This document shows positions 59,451 to 64,000 of a stretch of 64,000 nt of DNA, in pieces. Every line of letters begins with the position of its first letter. The first letter of the stretch is position 1. The notes beneath the pieces were generated by a model that did no database searches, had not been told where the DNA came from, and worked only from the letters and a program-made list of their open reading frames with translations. Position numbers and translations under genes: made by a program. The stretch spans positions 62,001 to 126,000 of the forward strand of contig NZ_JBDZDV010000008.1 of assembly GCF_040544485.1 (NCBI RefSeq), written 5' to 3'. Source of the stretch: Lacicoccus halitifaciens. GTDB taxonomy: Bacteria > Bacillota > Bacilli > Staphylococcales > Salinicoccaceae.

Positions 59451-60443
59451 TCAATTCTTATTGGAAATTTCAAGTTTCGAACCTTTATGTGAATTATATA
59501 ACATTAAATAGTCTTTGATCAGATCTTTCGCAAGCTGCGCCTTTGCGGGCGCACCGTAAATCTGCCTGGCCTTCAGCATCTCCTTGAACAGCTCCATATT
59601 GAACGTCCCCCGGTCAAGGTGGTAGTAAATGAACAGCTTCCACTCGAGCGGCGGGTTCATGATCAGGCGCTCGGCCGGCGTTGTATATTTCAAATACCCG
59701 GGCAGCGTTTCGACAGTGAGGCCTGTATGATAGAGGAAAGTCAACGTCAGGTTCTGCACCGTGCGCCTGCTGCGCTCCCGGCTGACGATGGCTTCAAGTT
59801 CATGGTTGGAAAGCCTGTGCGGAACGAGATTCTCCACCGGGATACGTCCGGCCAGCGATTTCACATCCAGCCGCTCTTTTTTGAAATAAAACCTGTCTCC
59901 GCCTGCGTGGTGGCGGATATGCAGAATGAACACCTGCTTCGATTTCATGTCGATCGTGAATAGCTTCCCTTCCTTCTGTGTCGAAAGCTGGAAATGTGTC
60001 GGCCGGATGTAAGGGCCGGCCCTCCTGATTGCGGCATCATCAAGCAGCCAGATCACATCGATGCCGATCGAGGCATATCCTTCGGTTCGGTCGATGATCA
60101 GCTGCGGGGAAATTGTGGACAGCTGGATTTCGAGTGCGAGACTTTTCCCGATCAGAAGATCCGCAATCTGCTCTATGTCCCGAAGGTAATATTCCATAGC
60201 AACCGGGTAATGCGGCGAGAGTGCAAGATAAAGATCATGTTTCAGTTCGAGATGCTCCACCGACTCCCTCTTGTAGAGGTACCTCATGCAGTCGAGTATA
60301 TGATGGTGCGAAAAATGCGCAGTCTTCACCGGGCCCTGCTTCAAAGTGACACGTGAATCACAGACCGGACAGAAATATTGCCGGCCCTTTTCGGCGTTTT
60401 CGGCAAGCACCTGGCCGCCGTTTTCATCTACAGCTAATATCAA
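59451..60443 (-). CDS. coiA: Competence protein CoiA
   Basis: A 330-residue protein needed for transformation, probably a nuclease-fold DNA-processing protein. It has a zinc-binding opening CPVCDSRVTLKQGPVKTAHFSHHH, then YLALSPHYPVAMEYYLRDIEQIADLLIGKSLALEIQLS, whose E-I-Q motif belongs to the nuclease core, and YASIGIDVIWLLDD. The start is TTG at 60443 with AAAGGGGG in front, and this ribosome binding site is the 3' arm of the mecA terminator hairpin. The 19 bases here recur exactly at the NERD gene start. Downstream lies pepF. Confidence 0.88.
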   Translation of the reverse strand: MILAVDENGGQVLAENAEKGRQYFCPVCDSRVTLKQGPVKTAHFSHHHILDCMRYLYKRESVEHLELKHDLYLALSPHYPVAMEYYLRDIEQIADLLIGKSLALEIQLSTISPQLIIDRTEGYASIGIDVIWLLDDAAIRRAGPYIRPTHFQLSTQKEGKLFTIDMKSKQVFILHIRHHAGGDRFYFKKERLDVKSLAGRIPVENLVPHRLSNHELEAIVSRERSRRTVQNLTLTFLYHTGLTVETLPGYLKYTTPAERLIMNPPLEWKLFIYYHLDRGTFNMELFKEMLKARQIYGAPAKAQLAKDLIKDYLMLYNSHKGSKLEISNKN

Positions 60444-60488
60444 AATAAAAACCCCCTTTCCTATATATGCCGGAAAAGGGGGTTTTTC
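60441..60488 (-). promoter_or_regulatory. mecA terminator hairpin containing the coiA ribosome binding site
   Basis: On the minus strand AAAACCCCCTTTTCC pairs with GGAAAGGGGGTTTT across GGCATATATA-type loop bases, then TTTTTATTTTG. The AAAGGGGG of the 3' arm is the coiA Shine-Dalgarno and the TTG at the end of the T run is its start codon. Hairpin formation would hide the site; a TATATA in the loop could be part of an internal promoter. Confidence 0.7.
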
Positions 60489-60510
60489 ATTTATTTTATT
60501 GTCAGATAAA

Positions 60511-61170
60511 TTATTTTTCCTGAAAAAATCTTCTTACTTGTGCGCGTACGTTATGACTCATGATGATTTCACCATATTCTTCAATCAATGCCGGCGCGAC
60601 TTCCGCCGGATTGCTGTACTCTGTCAATGATGCCATCACGCCCTGGACTTCGTCCCTCGTCAGGCGGTGGTCGAAAATGATTTCATAGTAGTACTCACCG
60701 CTGTATACATGCAGCAGATCTTCATACACTGTCTCATCCTGTTCGATCTGGTGAGCATATTCGATCAATGTTTCAAAATCATCAAACTTCACCATAGCGG
60801 ATTCCACTACAGGCTCACGCTTTTCTGTCCCGGTGGCGCCTTCGACCGCATCGTTTAAGAATGATTCAATGTCGTTATCATTAATGTTCATGTTGGATTG
60901 GTCCATAGCATAATCTTCCTCACCGTTTTGAGATTTTGATACAATCACTTCTATGCCCCGGTCATATGCATGAACCTGAATCCACAGCGGACCTTCCATT
61001 CCAAAGCCTTCCCCGTGCTCCACATTGACTTCATCCATTACAGACCAGAAAAACTCTTCGCCGCGCTTCCTGTTCATCCAGAGTTCATCTCTGTCAAAAC
61101 CCCGCTTCTCGATGTCGGCGTAAGTCATAAAGAATTTTATCGTCGATTCGTTGACACGTTCTATCCTCAT
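60511..61170 (-). CDS. mecA: Adaptor protein MecA
   Basis: A 219-residue ClpC adaptor that delivers ComK and other proteins for degradation. N-terminal domain MRIERVNESTIKFFMTYADIEKRGFDRDELW is characteristic; an acidic linker follows (many D, E, N), and the C-terminal domain has KFDDFETLIEYAHQIE and LHVYSGEYYYEIIFDHRL. ATG at 61170 is used; it follows GAGGAAG better than the GTG three codons upstream. Downstream coiA begins inside its terminator. A comK-like gene is present in the same window, so the regulatory pair is complete. Confidence 0.93.
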   Translation of the reverse strand: MRIERVNESTIKFFMTYADIEKRGFDRDELWMNRKRGEEFFWSVMDEVNVEHGEGFGMEGPLWIQVHAYDRGIEVIVSKSQNGEEDYAMDQSNMNINDNDIESFLNDAVEGATGTEKREPVVESAMVKFDDFETLIEYAHQIEQDETVYEDLLHVYSGEYYYEIIFDHRLTRDEVQGVMASLTEYSNPAEVAPALIEEYGEIIMSHNVRAQVRRFFQEK

Positions 61171-61265
61171 TGATTTCACTTCCTCTCACAAGAGACTTAT
61201 TACTTATAGTATACCTTCATTTACGAAAATAAAACAAATACATTGTTTCGTTCAATAAAGTATAG

Positions 61266-61302
61266 TCAAAAAGCCTGTGGATTTCAAGAAATCCGCAGGC
61301 TC
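61266..61302 (-). terminator. Terminator of spxA
   Basis: AGCCTGCGGATTT pairs with AAATCCACAGGCT on the minus strand, then TTTTTG. Confidence 0.85.
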
Positions 61303-61367
61303 GTGTAGAATATATCAGTTTATATAAGGGGGGAACAAACTGAATTTAAAAGTTATTGAATGGTTGA

Positions 61368-61766
61368 TTACATCTCTGCAAGTCTTTTTGCTTCAAGAAG
61401 ATGGAAGTTTCTCACTTTACGTGGAAGGAAACGACGGATCTCATCTTCGTTATAACCAACCTGCAGACGTTTTTCGTCCATTATGATCGGCCTTCTCAAA
61501 AGACCTGGATTTTCCATGATTAATGTGTATAATTCTTTCATAGGTAAAGATTCGATATCCACATTCAACTTTTGAAAAGTTTTTGAACGGGTTGAGATGA
61601 TTTCATCCGTGCCATCTTCAGTCATTCTTAAGATTGCCTTGACCTCTTCCAGAGTCAGCGGCTCGGAGAATATATTTCTTTCAGTATAAGGAATTTCATT
61701 TTCTTGCAACCACGCTTTAGCTTTCCGGCAAGACGTGCAACTTGGAGAAGTAAACAGTGTTACCAT
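61368..61766 (-). CDS. spxA: Transcriptional regulator Spx
   Basis: A 132-residue ArsC-fold regulator that binds the RNA polymerase alpha subunit during thiol stress. Redox switch SPSCTSCRKAKAWL (C-x-x-C at residues 10 and 13), then NIFSEPLTLEEVKAILRMTEDGTDEIISTRSKTF and PGLLRRPIIMDEKRLQVGYNEDEIRRFLPR in blocks, nearly as in staphylococci. ATG at 61766 follows GGAGTG. Its level is set by SpxH/ClpXP; spxH is at 51522. Divergent from trpS. Confidence 0.96.
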   Translation of the reverse strand: MVTLFTSPSCTSCRKAKAWLQENEIPYTERNIFSEPLTLEEVKAILRMTEDGTDEIISTRSKTFQKLNVDIESLPMKELYTLIMENPGLLRRPIIMDEKRLQVGYNEDEIRRFLPRKVRNFHLLEAKRLAEM

Positions 61767-61952
61767 ACAACTCACACTCCAATACTCAATAGATTTGTAT
61801 CATTAGTATACCCCATGTGGGACACTTTGTAACCATCCTCAGGGATGATTCGAGTGCTTCTACTAACTTACAAATCATATTATATAGGTCGAACATTAAA
61901 ATAAAATGAGAAAACGTTAATAATCACACAAAAATTTAGAAAATTTTATTTT

Positions 61953-61966
61953 TGTCAAATTTGACA
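61953..61966. promoter_or_regulatory. 14-bp perfect palindrome between spxA and trpS
   Basis: TGTCAAATTTGACA lies in the divergent region and contains TTGACA hexamers on both strands. It could be a shared operator or overlapping -35 boxes, although good -10 boxes at the right distance are not seen. No T-box leader is found in front of trpS. Confidence 0.4.
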
Positions 61967-62055
61967 GAAATGCGACTGTATTGCAGTTATCGGTGTTTTT
62001 TATTATCATTGCAGTAATGGATCAGATTGATTAGTCAATAAGGAAGGTAGCTAAA

Positions 62056-63054
62056 ATGAAAACATTATTCTCAGGCGTACAACCGAGCGGCATACCGACG
62101 ATCGGAAATTACTTAGGTGCATACAAGCAGTTCACCGAACTCCAGCATGAATACGACTCCTACTTCTGCATCGTCGACCAGCACGCGATCACCGTGCCGC
62201 AGGACAGGTTGAAATTAAGGGAGAACACCAAGACACTCGCAGCGATTTACCTCGCATCAGGCCTCGATCCGGATAAGATCACTCTTTTCGTCCAGAGTGA
62301 GGTTTCCGCACATGCGAAAGCCGCATGGATGCTGCAGTGCGTCACTTATATCGGCGAACTCGAGCGCATGACGCAGTACAAGGATAAGGCCAGGAAACAG
62401 AGCGCCAAGGAAGGCATTAATGCCGGGCTCCTCACCTACCCGACCCTGATGGCTGCAGATATTCTGCTTTACGGTGCAAGCATCGTGCCGGTCGGCGACG
62501 ACCAGAACCAGCATCTGGAGCTTACGCGCACATTGGCCGAGCGATTCAACAACCGCTACAACGATATTTTCACGGTTCCGGAAGTGAAGCTCCCTGAAGT
62601 CGGCGGCAGAATCATGAGCCTGAACGAACCGACGAAGAAGATGAGCAAAAGTGATGATAATGCGAAATCATACATCTCACTCCTCGACAATCCGAAGACC
62701 GCTGCGAAGAAAATCCGCAGTGCCGTCACCGATTCCGGCTCGGAAATCATTTTCGACAAGGAAAACAAGCCGGGGATTTCAAACCTCCTTGTGATTTACA
62801 GCGGCCTGACCGGCAGGAGCATCAAGGATCTCGAAGCCGAGTTTGAAGGCAGAAGCTACGGTGAATTCAAGACCGCCCTCGGCGAAGTGGTCGAGTCGTT
62901 CCTGACCGACTTCCAGGAACGCGTCAATGAATACGTCGAATCCGGACGCATCGACGACATCCTGGATGAAGGACGCGAGCGCGCGTCGCGGAAAGCCGAT
63001 AAGATGGTCGAAAAGATGGAGCGCGCGATGGGGCTCGGCAGGAAGAAAAGATAA
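62056..63054 (+). CDS. trpS: Tryptophanyl-tRNA synthetase
   Basis: A 332-residue class I synthetase that charges tRNA-Trp. The nucleotide site is SGVQPSGIPTIGNYLGAYKQF (HIGH-like T-I-G-N), tryptophan-pocket motifs include DLL-type LTYPTLMAADILLYGA and VPVGDDQNQHLELTR, and the KMSKS loop is KKMSKSDDNAKS. AAGGAAGG precedes the ATG. Monocistronic, with its own terminator, divergent from spxA. Confidence 0.96.
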   Translation: MKTLFSGVQPSGIPTIGNYLGAYKQFTELQHEYDSYFCIVDQHAITVPQDRLKLRENTKTLAAIYLASGLDPDKITLFVQSEVSAHAKAAWMLQCVTYIGELERMTQYKDKARKQSAKEGINAGLLTYPTLMAADILLYGASIVPVGDDQNQHLELTRTLAERFNNRYNDIFTVPEVKLPEVGGRIMSLNEPTKKMSKSDDNAKSYISLLDNPKTAAKKIRSAVTDSGSEIIFDKENKPGISNLLVIYSGLTGRSIKDLEAEFEGRSYGEFKTALGEVVESFLTDFQERVNEYVESGRIDDILDEGRERASRKADKMVEKMERAMGLGRKKR

Positions 63055-63080
63055 GTTTCTACTATATTATATATGTGGGG

Positions 63081-63110
63081 GCCGCACACCGGATGGTGTG
63101 CGGTTTTTTA
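63081..63110 (+). terminator. Terminator of trpS
   Basis: CCGCACACC pairs with GGTGTGCGG around GGAT, followed by six T. Confidence 0.9.
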
Positions 63111-63134
63111 TGCGTTGTGGGAGTGTGATGCTGG

Positions 63135-63170
63135 TTAACGGACCGTCCAGGGATGTGCGATGAGCTGTTG
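63135..63170. repeat. Single unit of the second repeat family
   Basis: TTAACGGACCGTCCAGGG and GCGATGAGCTGTTGG form one copy of the unit found five times at 45884-46083, placed directly before array F. Confidence 0.85.
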
Positions 63171-63178
63171 GGGGTTCT

Positions 63179-63412
63179 ATCGGCCAAACCAGCTATCACT
63201 TGGCTGATAGGGTCGGTCTACCGGTCAAACCAGCTATCACTTGGCCGATAGGGTCGGTCTACCGGCCAAACCAGCGCACACTTGGCCGATAGGGTCGGTC
63301 TACCGGCCAAACCAGCGCACACTTGGCCGATAGGGGCAGTCTATCGGCCGAACCAGCGCACACTTGGCCGATAGGGGCAACCTACCGGCCAAACCACGCA
63401 CTCAGTGAGCGA
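63179..63412. repeat. 41-bp palindromic repeat array F (6 units)
   Basis: Units begin at 63179, 63220, 63261, 63302, 63343 and 63384, all 41 bases apart. Left arms are ATCGGCC or ACCGG(C/T)C and right arms TTGGCCGAT or TTGGCTGAT; the last unit has a TGAGCGAT right arm joined to a GGCC left arm. It lies between convergent trpS and fabF. Confidence 0.95.
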
Positions 63413-63433
63413 TGGGGCACTTTATTCACCCAA

Positions 63434-63470
63434 ATAAAAAACCTCCTCCCGCAAAAACGGGAGGAGGCCC
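63434..63470 (-). terminator. Terminator of fabF
   Basis: CCTCCTCCCG pairs with CGGGAGGAGG, followed by TTTTTTATTTG on the minus strand. Confidence 0.9.
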
Positions 63471-63485
63471 TCATCTATCAATCAA

Positions 63486-64000
63486 TTACTCGTACTTTTT
63501 GAAAAGCAGTGATGCGTTGTGGCCGCCGAAGCCTAGGTTGTTGCTCAGTGCGTATTTGAAGTCGCCTTCCGCGACACCGTCCGGTAAGTAGTTCAGATCA
63601 CATTCCGGATCCGGGTTGCGCAGGTTGATCGTCGGGTGCACTTTGCCGTGCTGCAGGCTCAGTGACGAGATGATCGCTTCGACTGCGCCGGTTGCACCGA
63701 GCAGGTGGCCGGTCATGGATTTAGTCGAGTTGACGAGCAGCTTGTGCGCATGATCGCCGAACACCGTCTTCAATGCCAGTGTCTCGTAAAGGTCATTGTA
63801 CGCCGTGCTTGTACCGTGGGCGTTGACGTAGTCGACCTCTTCAGGCTCGACGCCTGCATCTTTCAGTGCTTCCTGTATCGCACGGGCACCGCCTTCGCCG
63901 TTTTCAGCCGGTGCGGTGATGTGGTATGCATCTCCCGTCATGCCGTAGCCGACGATTTCTGCATAGATGTTTGCACCGCGTGCGAGTGCGTGCTCCAATT
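63486..64000 (-). CDS. fabF: 3-oxoacyl-[acyl-carrier-protein] synthase II, 3' part
   Basis: The last 170 residues of a condensing enzyme; the gene continues beyond the window. Two of the three catalytic residues are visible, His in YVNAHGTSTAYND and His in STKSMTGHLLGATGAVEA; the cysteine lies in the missing part. The C-terminus LSNNLGFGGHNASLLFKKY is typical of FabF. It elongates acyl-ACP in fatty-acid synthesis together with FabI (46534). In staphylococci fabF also sits near trpS and spxA. Confidence 0.94.
   Translation of the reverse strand, partial: LEHALARGANIYAEIVGYGMTGDAYHITAPAENGEGGARAIQEALKDAGVEPEEVDYVNAHGTSTAYNDLYETLALKTVFGDHAHKLLVNSTKSMTGHLLGATGAVEAIISSLSLQHGKVHPTINLRNPDPECDLNYLPDGVAEGDFKYALSNNLGFGGHNASLLFKKYE

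Noticed and set aside
61776..62055. T-box leader in front of trpS
   Set aside because: The conserved antiterminator bases and a leader terminator are absent.
22881..63412. CRISPR interpretation of the 41-bp arrays
   Set aside because: No unique spacers, no cas genes, units are palindromic and repeat the spacer itself.

Overview
The window looks like a chromosome segment of a Staphylococcaceae member with moderate-to-high GC, most like Salinicoccus/Jeotgalicoccus. Evidence: the order trpS / spxA-mecA-coiA-pepF-rsaE ... spxH-globin-CYTH-relQ-nadK-mgtE ... fabI is the Staphylococcus order; MurE carries the L-lysine-type DNPA motif; ltaA, comK-like, htrA and a capABC-type cluster are present; TTG starts behind strong AGGAGG sites are common. 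The species is an inference.

Layout. 1-8.1 kb: accessory genes: two luciferase-like flavin oxidoreductases, a frameshifted PHP phosphatase, an AT-rich HEPN-type gene flanked by two inverted copies of a terminator, a sulfite-exporter-family protein, and a toxin-antitoxin pair whose toxin has an in-frame stop. 8.4-16.5 kb: symporter + amidohydrolase operon, capABC-type tyrosine phospho-regulation cluster, LCP ligase with a Tyr/Pro/Glu tail. 16.5-23 kb: MarR, a membrane-anchored putative zinc protease, a divergent comK-like / sigma factor pair, one IS3-family element, a NERD protein. 23-35.9 kb: degenerate phosphoesterase, KtrB/TrkH, HtrA, TerC behind a yybP-ykoY riboswitch, prfC-murE, ltaA, galU, tatC. 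36-43 kb: GMC dehydrogenase with a Tat-signal subunit 3, M23-SH3 lysin-like protein, TetR-ABC exporter operon with twin operators. 43-53 kb: AI-2E transporter, esterase, YjcG, fabI with a FapR box, mgtE, nadK, relQ, CYTH, globin, spxH, Crp/Fnr regulator. 53.7-57.2 kb: ba3-type oxidase operon (including a 52-residue subunit 2A) with a Crp/Fnr box at -41.5. 57.4-64 kb: sRNA RsaE, pepF, coiA, mecA, spxA, trpS and the 3' part of fabF.

The most unusual feature is a family of intergenic arrays with an exact 41-bp period. Six loci (22.9, 28.8, 33.7, 46.1, 53.2 and 63.2 kb) hold 6-10 palindromic units of the type ATCGGCCAA-N12-TTGGCCGAT. In some units both arms change together to ATCGCTCA/TGAGCGAT. 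A second family (ACGGACCGTCC / CGATGAGCTGTT) next to several of these arrays, and a third at 36.4 kb, have unrelated sequence but the same 41-bp period; a fourth at 5.8 kb has a 50-bp period. Four of the six main arrays lie between convergent genes.

Functional themes: redox/respiration control (ba3 oxidase, Crp/Fnr regulator, RsaE with a Rex-like box, Spx and SpxH), competence (comK-like, sigma factor, mecA, coiA), and envelope biogenesis (cap cluster, LCP, LtaA, GalU, MurE, FabI/FabF).
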